Shown piece after piece: positions 7,821 through 15,664 of a stretch of 64,000 nt of DNA (position 1 is the stretch's first letter; each line of letters begins with the position of its first letter). The position numbers were made by a program, and so were the translations under genes. The stretch lies in the NCBI RefSeq assembly GCF_030811715.1, contig NZ_JAUSRH010000018.1:1-64000 (forward strand), read 5' to 3'. The stretch is from Sinomonas atrocyanea (GTDB lineage Bacteria > Actinomycetota > Actinomycetes > Actinomycetales > Micrococcaceae). The notes below the pieces were generated by a model. The model saw only the letters and a program-made list of their open reading frames with translations. It searched no databases and had not been told where the DNA came from.

Positions 7821-10594
7821 TTGGCACCCGCCTTCGCTCGGCCGCCCGACGAGCGCCGGGCGGGCTTCTTGGCCGGGCCCTTGGCCCGCTTCTCGGCGAG
7901 GAGCTCGATGGCGCGCTCCCGCGTCAGCTCCTCGATCGCGGTGGACCGCGGGACGGTGATGTTCGTCTCTCCGTCCGTGATGTAGGGGCCGAAGCGGCCC
8001 TCCTTGACCACGATGGGCTTGCCCGAGGCCGGGTCGTCGCCGAACTCCGCGAGCGGGGCTGCGGCCGTGCGCCCGCCGCGCGTCTTGGGCTGGGAGTAGA
8101 TCTCGAGCGCCTGCTCGAGGGTGATCGTGAAGATCTCCTCCTCGGAGCCGATCGAGCGCGAGTCCGTGCCCTTCTTCAGGTACGGCCCGAACCGGCCGTT
8201 CTGCACCGTGATCGTGGTGCCCTCCGCGTCCTCGCCGAGGCGGCGCGGAAGCGTGAGGAGCTGCAGCGCCTGCTCGAGGGTCACCGTGTCCAGGGTCATC
8301 GACTTGAACAGGCTGGCCGTGCGGGGCTTGACCTTGACCGGCTTCTTGGGCGGCTTCGGCTTGCCGTTCTTGTAGTACTCCACGGGCTGGGCCGCGATCT
8401 GCTCGGGCGTCATCTCGGGGATGACCTCGGTGACGTACGCCCCGTACCGGCCGTTCTTGGCCACGACGGTGTGCCCCGTGTGCGGGTCCTGGCCGAGGAC
8501 GCGCTCCTCCGGCCCGGCGCTCTCCATGAGCTCGAGCGCCTTCTCGGCGGTGAGCTCGTCCGGGGCGAGGTCCTCCGGCACGTTGGCGCGCTCGGGGGCG
8601 GTGCCCTCGGGGGCGTCCGCCGGGAGGGGCTTCTCGAGGTACGGCCCGTACTTGCCCACGCGCAGCACGATGCCGGGGGCGATCTCGACCGAGTTGACCT
8701 CGCGGGCGTCGATCTCGCCGAGCCCGTTGACGATCGTGGTCAGGCCGGGGTTGGTCCCGTCGCCGAAGTAGAAGTGGCTGAGCCAGTCGGCGCCGGCCTG
8801 CTGGCCCGCCGCGATCTTGTCGAGGTCCTCCTCCATCTCGGCGGTGAAGTCGTAGTCGACGTAGTCGTGGAAGTGCTCCTCGAGCAGCCGGACCACCGAG
8901 AACGCGATCCAGCTCGGCACGAGCGCGGTGCCGCGGGCGCGCACGTAGCCGCGGTCCATGATCGTGGAGATCGTCGCCGCGTACGTGGACGGGCGGCCGA
9001 TCCCGCGCTCCTCGAGCGTCTTGACGAGCGAGGCCTCGGTGTACCGCGGGGGCGGGGAGGTCTGGTGGCCGTTAGAGGCGATCTCGAGCGCGTCGAGCGG
9101 CTGGCCCTGGGAGAGGATCGGGAGCCGGCCGCCCTCGGCGGAGCCGGCCGCGCCGTTCCCAGCGCTCTCGGTGTCCTCGCGGACCTCGTCGCGGCCCTCC
9201 TCGTACGCGGCGAGGAAGCCGCGGAACGTGATGACGGTGCCGGACGCGGCGAACTCGGCGTCCCGCCCGCCGGCCTCGCCGGTCACGGCCGTCGCGCCGA
9301 GGCGGACGGTCGCGGTCGAGCCCTTGGCGTCCTCCATCTGCGAGGCGACCGTGCGCTTCCAGATGAGCTCGTAGAGGCGGAACTCGTCCCCCGAGAGCTG
9401 CTTGGCCACCTGGGCAGGTGTGCGGAAGGAGTCGCCGGACGGGCGGATGGCCTCGTGGGCCTCCTGGGCGTTCTTCGACTTGGACGCGTACACCCGGGGC
9501 CGCGAGGGGATGTACTCCGCGCCGTAGAGCTCGGAGGCCTGCCGCCGCGCGGCCGTCACGGCCTGGTCGGACAGCGCCGTCGAGTCGGTACGCATATAGG
9601 TGATGTAGCCGTTCTCGTACAGGCGCTGGGCCACCTGCATCGTCACCCGCGCGGAGAAGCGCAGCTTGCGCGCCGCCTCCTGCTGGAGGGTGGAGGTGGT
9701 GAACGGGGCCGCCGGGCGCCGGGTGTACGGCTTCTCCTCGACCGAGCGCACCGCGAACGCGGCGTCCCGCAGGCCCTCGGCGAGGGCCGTGGCGGTGGCC
9801 TCCGTGAGGAGCTCGGCATTCTTGGCCTTGAGCTGGCCGCGGTCGTCGAAGTCGCGCCCGGTGGCGACCTTCTTCCAGTCCACCTGCGCGAGGCGCGCCT
9901 GGAAGCTCTGGCGGGCGGCGGCGTCGTCCGTGCCCTTCCCGGCCGGGGCGAGGGTGGCGAGGAGGTCCCAGTAGCTCGCGGCGCGGAACGCCATGCGCTC
10001 GCGCTCGCGCTCCACCACGAGCCGGGTGGCCACCGACTGCACGCGGCCGGCGGAGAGGCCGCCGGCGACCTTGCGCCAGAGCACCGGGGAGATCTCGTAG
10101 CCGTACAGGCGGTCCAGGACGCGCCGGGTCTCCTGGGCGTCGACGAGCGACTCGTCCACGTCGCGCAGCTCCGCCATGGCGCGCTGGATCGCTTCCTTGG
10201 TGATCTCCGGGAAGGTCAGGCGGTGCACGGGCACCTTGGGCTTGAGCACCTCGAGCAGGTGCCACGCGATGGCCTCGCCCTCGCGATCGCCATCGGTGGC
10301 GAGGTAGAGCTCGTCGGCGTCCTTGAGCTTGGCCTTGAGCTCCGCGACCTTCTTCTTCTTGTCCGGGGAGACCACGTAGTAGGGCTCGAAGCCGTGCTCG
10401 ATGTCCACGGCGAACTTGCCCACCGAGGACTTCTTGAGCTCGGCGGGCAGGTCCGAGGGCTGGGGGAGGTCCCGGATGTGGCCCATCGACGCGTCGACCT
10501 CGAAGCCGTCGCCCAAGTACTGGGCGATCGTCTTGCTCTTGGCCGGCGACTCCACGATCACGAGCTTCTTGCCGGTTCTAGCCTTCGTGGCCAC
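7817..10594 (-). CDS. topA: DNA topoisomerase I (type IA)
   Basis: Relaxes negative supercoils by single-strand passage. The 925-aa protein begins with the TOPRIM domain (KLVIVESPAKSKTIAQYLGD, later ATDGDREGEAIAWHL with the acidic triad). The active-site Tyr lies in NGYITYMRTDSTALSD. The C-terminal half has several topo_C_Rpt repeats (NGRYGAYVTEV, NGRFGPYLKKG, EGRFGPYITDG) and ends in a Lys/Arg/Ala-rich tail, which is usual in actinobacteria and replaces zinc fingers. The start is GTG at 10594, with GAGGAG 4 nt upstream; the open frame before it has no homology. The stop overlaps the SseB-like start. The gene is essential in actinobacteria studied so far. Confidence 0.97.
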   Translation of the reverse strand: MATKARTGKKLVIVESPAKSKTIAQYLGDGFEVDASMGHIRDLPQPSDLPAELKKSSVGKFAVDIEHGFEPYYVVSPDKKKKVAELKAKLKDADELYLATDGDREGEAIAWHLLEVLKPKVPVHRLTFPEITKEAIQRAMAELRDVDESLVDAQETRRVLDRLYGYEISPVLWRKVAGGLSAGRVQSVATRLVVERERERMAFRAASYWDLLATLAPAGKGTDDAAARQSFQARLAQVDWKKVATGRDFDDRGQLKAKNAELLTEATATALAEGLRDAAFAVRSVEEKPYTRRPAAPFTTSTLQQEAARKLRFSARVTMQVAQRLYENGYITYMRTDSTALSDQAVTAARRQASELYGAEYIPSRPRVYASKSKNAQEAHEAIRPSGDSFRTPAQVAKQLSGDEFRLYELIWKRTVASQMEDAKGSTATVRLGATAVTGEAGGRDAEFAASGTVITFRGFLAAYEEGRDEVREDTESAGNGAAGSAEGGRLPILSQGQPLDALEIASNGHQTSPPPRYTEASLVKTLEERGIGRPSTYAATISTIMDRGYVRARGTALVPSWIAFSVVRLLEEHFHDYVDYDFTAEMEEDLDKIAAGQQAGADWLSHFYFGDGTNPGLTTIVNGLGEIDAREVNSVEIAPGIVLRVGKYGPYLEKPLPADAPEGTAPERANVPEDLAPDELTAEKALELMESAGPEERVLGQDPHTGHTVVAKNGRYGAYVTEVIPEMTPEQIAAQPVEYYKNGKPKPPKKPVKVKPRTASLFKSMTLDTVTLEQALQLLTLPRRLGEDAEGTTITVQNGRFGPYLKKGTDSRSIGSEEEIFTITLEQALEIYSQPKTRGGRTAAAPLAEFGDDPASGKPIVVKEGRFGPYITDGETNITVPRSTAIEELTRERAIELLAEKRAKGPAKKPARRSSGGRAKAGAK

Positions 10595-10756
10595 GGTACT
10601 CCTCGCCAAACTGCTGCAGATCTCCCGTGCCCTCCTGCGCCGGGACAGGCCGGCGTCGGGGCACGAGGGGGCGCGGCGAGCGCCGCGCAAGTCCCTAGTT
10701 CACCATACGACGGCCGCCCACGCGCAAGCCGGGCGTGCAGCTGTGGACAGCCGGGG

Positions 10757-11491
10757 TCAGGAGCCGGCGACCGCGGCGGGGTGCGCCGCGCCGCCCGAGG
10801 AGGGCCGGCCCGGCGCCTCGGCGCCCGGCTTCCGGGCCGCGGCCCGGCGCGCGGCCGGCCGGCGTCCCTCGCCTGCGTCCTTCGGCGCGGACTTCACGGC
10901 CTCGCGCACCTCGGGCAGCATCGACCACACGAAGTACATGCGCTCGGTGTCCTCGTCCCCGGGATGCTCCTCGAGCTCGAACTCGTCCATGAGCTCGAGC
11001 ATCCGCTGCTTGAAGCGGGCCCGCTGCTCGAGGGTGAGCTTGAGGACATTGCCCGAGATCATCATGACCGGCGACTCGTCCGGCTCGCCCCGGCGCCTGG
11101 CCGCGTCGCGGTGCTTGGCGTGGCTCGCGATCCGCGTGCGCAGCGAATCGATCTCCATGTCGATGATCGCGAGCCCCGGCGTCTGGCCGGTCGTGGCGGT
11201 GTCCAGGTTCAGGTCCGTGCCGGCGGCCTTCCAGCGCCGCTCGCGGCCGTCGCCGTCGCTCGGCGCGTCCACGACGATGCCCCATTTCTTCAAGGCCCGG
11301 AGGTGATAGCTCATCGCACTCGGGGTGAGCCCTGTGAACGCCGCCAGCTCCGTGGCGGTGCGGCTCTCCTGGCTCGAGTAGAGCTCGTTGATGGCCTCGA
11401 GGCGGGCCGCGTGCGCGAGCGCGCGGATGGCCTTGGGGTCGGTGATCCGGACCGGGTTCTCGGTGCGGGAACTGCGCTTCTTGTCCGTCAT
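10757..11491 (-). CDS. ArsR-like winged-helix transcriptional regulator
   Basis: A 244-aa DNA-binding protein. Residues about 15-95 form an ArsR-type winged helix (ALAHAARLEAINELYSSQ, ATELAAFTGLTPSAMSYHLRALKKWGIV), the recognition helix being TPSAMSYHLRAL. The middle (about 100-190) resembles the long effector part of helix-turn-helix regulators, and the C-terminus is a disordered Ala/Arg/Pro tail. No metal-binding Cys cluster of the ArsR/SmtB type is seen, so the ligand is not a thiol-bound metal. It stands alone between topA and the methyltransferase gene. Upstream there is an AT-richer promoter patch with a TACACT -10 about 33 nt before the ATG and a possible operator (11519-11538). Confidence 0.85.
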   Translation of the reverse strand: MTDKKRSSRTENPVRITDPKAIRALAHAARLEAINELYSSQESRTATELAAFTGLTPSAMSYHLRALKKWGIVVDAPSDGDGRERRWKAAGTDLNLDTATTGQTPGLAIIDMEIDSLRTRIASHAKHRDAARRRGEPDESPVMMISGNVLKLTLEQRARFKQRMLELMDEFELEEHPGDEDTERMYFVWSMLPEVREAVKSAPKDAGEGRRPAARRAAARKPGAEAPGRPSSGGAAHPAAVAGS

Positions 11492-11518
11492 GCTGCTTTT
11501 TCGTTGTGCCGGTATTGG

Positions 11519-11538
11519 AGTGTAATAAACGCCACACT
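11519..11538. promoter_or_regulatory. inverted repeat upstream of the ArsR-like gene
   Basis: AGTGT (11519-11523) and ACACT (11534-11538) form an inverted repeat with 10 nt between. It overlaps the presumed -10 (TACACT on the minus strand) of the regulator gene, which fits autoregulation. Confidence 0.4.
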
Positions 11539-11548
11539 GGGGGCGATG

Positions 11549-13219
11549 TCAAGCTGTTTCTTCACGGTTCCCGGCCGTCGCGTCATCGGCGTGTCCGCCA
11601 GCGGTTCCGGCCGGGAATCCCGCCGGCATTCCCGATGGGACGAGGAAGCCGTCGGCGACCAGGTTCGCGGCCTCGGCGACGACGCCGGGGCGGAAGCCCT
11701 CGTCGTCGCGGCCGAGGAGCGCAGCGAGCGCGGATGCGATCTGCCCGGCCGTGAGCTCGCCGTCGCAGGCCGAGACGAAGCCGGCCAGCTCGGTGCTCAG
11801 GAGGCTCGTGCGGCGGAACCCCGCGCCCTGGCGCAGGAGGATCACCCCCGGGTGCTCGGCCCCGGGTCGCTGGTGGCGCTCCTCGGTCACATCGTCGGCG
11901 ACGACGAGCCGCTCGGCTGCCAGGTCTGGGTGGGCGGCGAGCCAGTCGGCGCGCTCGACGGCGGCGGCCCAGTGCGGCCCGATCGGCTGCTCGAGCGGGT
12001 GGGTGAGCTCCTCGAAGCGGTCCAGGCGCGCCTGGCCGAGCGCGGGGCGCCGGAGCCAGACCGCGCCGAAGCCGATCGCCGCGGTCCCGCGGGCCGCGAA
12101 GTCGGCGAGATAGGCGGCGTAGGCGTCCTCGTAGGCTGCGGGGTCGCGCTGCTGCGAGGCGTCCGCGAGCCACGTCTCCGCGTACTGCCCGGGGCCGATC
12201 TCCTCGCGCTGGAGGACCCACGCGTCGACGTCCGCGGGGATCCACGAGCGGACGCGCTCGTGCCAGGGGGCGCCGGCCGGGATCTCCCAGTTGCCCAGCA
12301 GCTGGGCGGTGCCGCCCTCGGCCAGCACGGCGGGCAGCCCCGCCACGAGCCGGGCCACGAGCTCGTCCCCGGCCAGGCCGCCGTCACGGTAGGTGAACTG
12401 GTCCTCGGCGCGCTCCCCCGCGGCCCGCGGGGTGATGACGAACGGCGGGTTGGAGACCACGAGGTCGAACAGTTCCCCCGCGACCGGCTCCAACAGGCTG
12501 CCGCGGCGCAGCTCGACGCGGTCCTCGAGGCGGTCCGGGTCGAGGCCGAGTGCGCCGGCGTTGAGCAGGAGGTTGAAGCGGGTGAACGCGAGCGCGCGCT
12601 CGGAGATGTCCGTCGCGACCACGTGGCGTGCGTGGCCGAGGAGGTGGAAGGCCTGGATCCCGCAGCCGGTGCCGAGGTCCAGCGCCCGCTCGACCGGGCG
12701 CCTGGCCGTGGTCTGGACGAGGGTCGCCGAGGCGTGCCCGATCCCGAGCACATGGTCGGGCCGGAGGACCCCGGGCCGCTGGTGGGCGGCCAGATCGGAG
12801 GCGACCCAGATCTCCTTCTGGCCCTCCTCCGCGTCCCACGCGTACGGGCGGAGGTCGACCGCCGCGGCGAGCCGCCCGCCGTCGTCCGCCGGCTCGGCCA
12901 GCCCGAGCGCGCGGAGGCCGTCCGCGCCGAGCGCGGGAAACACGGCGTCGAGCCCCGCCGCGGGCAGGGGCCGGGCGAGGAGGAAGAAGCGCACGACGGC
13001 GCCCAGCGGGTTCCGCGCCGGATCCTCGCCGGCGGCGCGGGTCGCCGCGAGCGCGGGCACGATCTGGTCGCGGGAGAGGGCGGCGTGCGCCTCGGGTCCG
13101 AGTAGCTCGGCGACCGCGTCGACCGTGTAGTCCGCGGCGGCGAGGTCGTGGGCCAGCGCGCGCAGCAGCTCGGGCCGGTCGGAGGCGGGGGCGTCGTCCT
13201 GGGTGCTTGAACTCACCAC
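11549..13219 (-). CDS. class I SAM-dependent methyltransferase (two-domain, N-methylating type)
   Basis: A 556-aa protein with an N-terminal helical domain (about 1-140), then a Rossmann methyltransferase: SAM motif I is LDLGTGCGIQAFHLLGHA, followed by VVATDISERAL and the catalytic loop DLVVSNPPFVITP. NPPF is typical of enzymes acting on exocyclic or side-chain amides (HemK/PrmC, RsmC, N6-adenine). A roughly 200-aa C-terminal extension carries no motif I can name. Similar large proteins are common in Micrococcales, and their substrate is not known. GTG codons at 13219 and 13216 are both possible; TAGACT lies 6 nt before the second one, favouring 13216 for a leaderless message. It diverges from the lipoprotein gene with only 48 bp between. 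Confidence 0.82.
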   Translation of the reverse strand: MVSSSTQDDAPASDRPELLRALAHDLAAADYTVDAVAELLGPEAHAALSRDQIVPALAATRAAGEDPARNPLGAVVRFFLLARPLPAAGLDAVFPALGADGLRALGLAEPADDGGRLAAAVDLRPYAWDAEEGQKEIWVASDLAAHQRPGVLRPDHVLGIGHASATLVQTTARRPVERALDLGTGCGIQAFHLLGHARHVVATDISERALAFTRFNLLLNAGALGLDPDRLEDRVELRRGSLLEPVAGELFDLVVSNPPFVITPRAAGERAEDQFTYRDGGLAGDELVARLVAGLPAVLAEGGTAQLLGNWEIPAGAPWHERVRSWIPADVDAWVLQREEIGPGQYAETWLADASQQRDPAAYEDAYAAYLADFAARGTAAIGFGAVWLRRPALGQARLDRFEELTHPLEQPIGPHWAAAVERADWLAAHPDLAAERLVVADDVTEERHQRPGAEHPGVILLRQGAGFRRTSLLSTELAGFVSACDGELTAGQIASALAALLGRDDEGFRPGVVAEAANLVADGFLVPSGMPAGFPAGTAGGHADDATAGNREETA

Positions 13220-13267
13220 GGAAGTCTAGGCTGATCCGCTCGGGCGGCGCGGGGGCAGAATGGTCGC

Positions 13268-13873
13268 ATGAGCCGCTCCGCCGCCGCGCGACCCCCGAGC
13301 GCGGGGCCCCTGCGGGCGTGCCTCGCGGCCGCGCTCCTCGTGGCTGGCGTGTCCGGCTGCGCGTACCAGTACGACGACGGGCTCCCGCCCCTGGGCCAGC
13401 GCGACGCGGCGGCGGCAGCGTCGGCGTCGGCCAGCGCGTCGGCGGCCGCCTCGGCTGCGGCTGCCGAGCACGACCGGAGGTCGCGCGTGGCGCGCGGCGC
13501 CGCGACGGCCGCGCCCCTCGACCAGCCGCTGGCCGGCGAGCCCCTGCAGGCGTGGGCGAACACGGTGCTGCCGGACGCCTCCGGGGTGTCGCTGGCCAGG
13601 GACGCGAGCACGGCGTGGCCGGGACGGCCGGCACGGCGCATGGGCATCGCGACGGAGCCCGGACCGGCGACCCTGAGAGTCGCCTGCCGGGGCGAGGGCC
13701 TCGCCGACGTCCGGGTGACGGCGGGCGACGTCCAGCTGCTCGACTTCACGTTCGCGTGCAACCGGGCGTGGGCGCGGCCGGTCGAGGTCCCCGCGGCGGG
13801 ACGCCTCGACGTGCAGTTCAGTGCCGCGGGCGACGCGGCGGCGAACGTGGCCTACCGGCTCACCCGGCCGTGA
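13268..13873 (+). CDS. secreted lipoprotein, unknown function
   Basis: A 201-aa protein with a type II signal peptide: hydrophobic [15 protein letters not shown] with lipobox VSGC, so it is expected on the outer face of the membrane. Next comes an Ala/Ser low-complexity linker, then a compact C-terminal domain (about 80-200) with two conserved-looking Cys (RVACRGEG and FTFACNRA) that could form a disulfide. I do not recognise a family. The ATG is preceded by CAGAAT and 6 nt. The 3' end overlaps the trhO 3' end by 14 bp (convergent). Confidence 0.75.
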   Translation: MSRSAAARPPSAGPLRACLAAALLVAGVSGCAYQYDDGLPPLGQRDAAAAASASASASAAASAAAAEHDRRSRVARGAATAAPLDQPLAGEPLQAWANTVLPDASGVSLARDASTAWPGRPARRMGIATEPGPATLRVACRGEGLADVRVTAGDVQLLDFTFACNRAWARPVEVPAAGRLDVQFSAAGDAAANVAYRLTRP

Positions 13874-14825
13874 CGCGCCCGGCGGGCTCGGCCGTGCCCT
13901 CCTCGGCTCCTTCCGCCTCCTCCGCCGGGCGGCAGCCGTCCGGGCAGCGGAGGGTCTCGGGGGACGACGCACACTGCGGGCAGTAGAGGGTCAGCCGGCG
14001 GCACTGAGGGTCGGAGCAGTTGTGGAAGTCGGACGTCGGGGCAGCGCAGCGGGCGCACCGGCCGATCGTTGCCGCGTCCTCGCTGAACTCGAGGTGCATG
14101 CGCCGGTCGAAGACGTAGAGCGAGCCTTCCCACAGGCCGGCGTCCCCATAGGCCTCGCCGTACCGCAAGATCCCGCCGTCGAGCTGGTACACCTCCTGGA
14201 AGCCGCGGCGGCGCATGTGCGCGGTGAGGATCTCGCAGCGGATCCCGCCCGTGCAGTAGGTGACCACCGGGCGGTCCTTGAGGTCGTCGTACTTGCCGGA
14301 GTCGAGCTCGGCGAGGAAGTCGTGCGTCGTGGAGGTGTCGGGGACGACAGCGCCCTTGAAGCGTCCGATCTGCGCTTCGAATGCATTGCGCCCGTCGAAG
14401 AACACGACTTCGCGCCGAGCGTCGTCGGCGTCGCGGCCCGAGGCGACGAGGTCGTGGAGCTGCTCCGGAGTGAGCCGTTCGCCGCCGCCGACCACGCCCT
14501 CGGCGCCGATCGCGAGTTCGCCGGGGGCGCCGAAGGACACCAGCTCGGGGCGGGCCTTCACGGACAGGCGGGGGAAATCCTGGGCACTGCCCTCAGACCA
14601 CTTCACGTCGAGGCTCCGGAAGCCGGGGTACTCCTTGGTGGCCCGCAGGTACCGCTTGACGGCGTCCAGTTCGCCGCCGACGGTCGCATTGATGCCGTCC
14701 GGCGAGACGATGATGCGGCCCCTGAGTCCGAGCCCCTCGCACAGGGTGCGCTGCCAGAGCCGGACTGCCTCCGGGTCCGCCAGCGGGGTGAAGCAGTAGA
14801 ACAGGATGATACGGTGCTGGGCCAC
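13860..14825 (-). CDS. trhO: tRNA uridine(34) hydroxylase, rhodanese family
   Basis: Oxygen-dependent 5-hydroxylation of the wobble uridine of tRNAs (TrhO/YceA). At 321 aa, the N-terminal acylphosphatase-like domain ([48 protein letters not shown]) precedes a rhodanese domain with the loop [12 protein letters not shown], where the first Cys is the active site. A C-terminal Cys-rich part ([19 protein letters not shown], then CPQC) looks like a zinc-binding tail. The start is GTG, 6 nt after TACCCT. It diverges from the GNAT gene across a perfect 7+7 bp palindrome. Confidence 0.93.
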   Translation of the reverse strand: MAQHRIILFYCFTPLADPEAVRLWQRTLCEGLGLRGRIIVSPDGINATVGGELDAVKRYLRATKEYPGFRSLDVKWSEGSAQDFPRLSVKARPELVSFGAPGELAIGAEGVVGGGERLTPEQLHDLVASGRDADDARREVVFFDGRNAFEAQIGRFKGAVVPDTSTTHDFLAELDSGKYDDLKDRPVVTYCTGGIRCEILTAHMRRRGFQEVYQLDGGILRYGEAYGDAGLWEGSLYVFDRRMHLEFSEDAATIGRCARCAAPTSDFHNCSDPQCRRLTLYCPQCASSPETLRCPDGCRPAEEAEGAEEGTAEPAGRVTAG

Positions 14826-14860
14826 CCATCAAGGGTACCGGCGCCCCGGTGCGGGCCCCG

Positions 14861-14876
14861 GTGACAGTTCTGTCAC
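14861..14876. promoter_or_regulatory. perfect palindrome between trhO and the GNAT gene
   Basis: GTGACAG-TT-CTGTCAC is a perfect inverted repeat with 7-bp arms. It lies just upstream of the inferred -35 positions of both divergent promoters, so one bound protein could serve both. The GTGA/TCAC spacing is 8, not the 6 of Crp sites. Confidence 0.55.
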
Positions 14877-14917
14877 GGCCCTTATCAGGTTCTCCGGTTC
14901 CGGTTATCGTCGTGGCT

Positions 14918-15607
14918 ATGGGAGAGCCATCGCTGAGCGAGCTTCTGGGCATCTGGGTCGAAGGCTGGGCCTCCACGCGCCACTATCCGGTCCAGGACGT
15001 CGGGGCGTTCAAGGCGGTGCAGCTCACCGACAAGTCCGGGGACTGGGAGGCGTTCGCCGCCGACCCGAGCGAGCAGGAGTTCGCCGACCTGGCCGCGTTC
15101 GTCACGGAGTCGTCGCCCCGGCTGATGACCGTGCTCACCGAGAACCTGCCTGCCTACCGCGCCCTCGGCGAGAAGCACGGCCTCGTCGAGCTCGCTGCGG
15201 ACCAGGAGCTCATGATCATGGACTTCGAGGGCAAGGACGTCGAGGCGCCCTGGCTCAACGACGATGAGCTCAAGCTGACCACCGACTACGAGGACCACAG
15301 CGCCACCGTGACCGTGGCGACCACCGACGGCACACTGGCCGCCCGCGGCCACGTGGCTGTGGCCCACGGGTATGCGGTGTTCGACCGGATCATCACCGAG
15401 CCCGCCTTCCGGCGCCGGGGCCTGGGCAGCTTCATCATGCGGGCCCTCACGGCCGCGATGAGCGAGCACAACCTCGACCAGGGCCTGCTCATCGCCTCCA
15501 CGGATGGCCAGCACCTCTACCACCACCTCGGGTGGAGCGACGTGTCCCAGGTGCTGGTCCTCACCAACCCCGGCAACACCCAGGGCGGTTCGCTCTCCTC
15601 GGACTGA
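14918..15607 (+). CDS. GNAT family N-acetyltransferase
   Basis: A 229-aa protein whose C-terminal half is a GNAT domain: AYVFD-like strand, then the acetyl-CoA pyrophosphate loop FRRRGLGSFIMRAL (R-x-x-G-x-G/A) near residue 165-180, and the terminal SDVSQVLVL strand. The N-terminal 110 residues (GIWVEGWASTRHYPVQDVGAF) are a partner domain often seen with it in actinobacteria. The acceptor is not known. The frame is open upstream of the chosen ATG (23 codons), but TATCGT lies 7 nt before 14918 and the upstream residues look non-coding. Confidence 0.8.
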   Translation: MGEPSLSELLGIWVEGWASTRHYPVQDVGAFKAVQLTDKSGDWEAFAADPSEQEFADLAAFVTESSPRLMTVLTENLPAYRALGEKHGLVELAADQELMIMDFEGKDVEAPWLNDDELKLTTDYEDHSATVTVATTDGTLAARGHVAVAHGYAVFDRIITEPAFRRRGLGSFIMRALTAAMSEHNLDQGLLIASTDGQHLYHHLGWSDVSQVLVLTNPGNTQGGSLSSD

Positions 15608-15664
15608 CCCCACCTGGCGGCCTGCGGGTCCGAGTCCTCCGGCCGGTGCTGGAAGAATGCTGGT

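Noticed and set aside
8471-13105. A 1,544-codon plus-strand open frame opposite topA, the ArsR-like gene and the methyltransferase gene
   Set aside because: It spans three real genes on the other strand, has low-complexity Arg/Gly/Leu/Val composition and no domain; shadow frame.
14861-14876. The trhO/GNAT palindrome as a Crp/GlxR site
   Set aside because: GTGA and TCAC are separated by 8 bp, not 6, and the outer T and A are missing.
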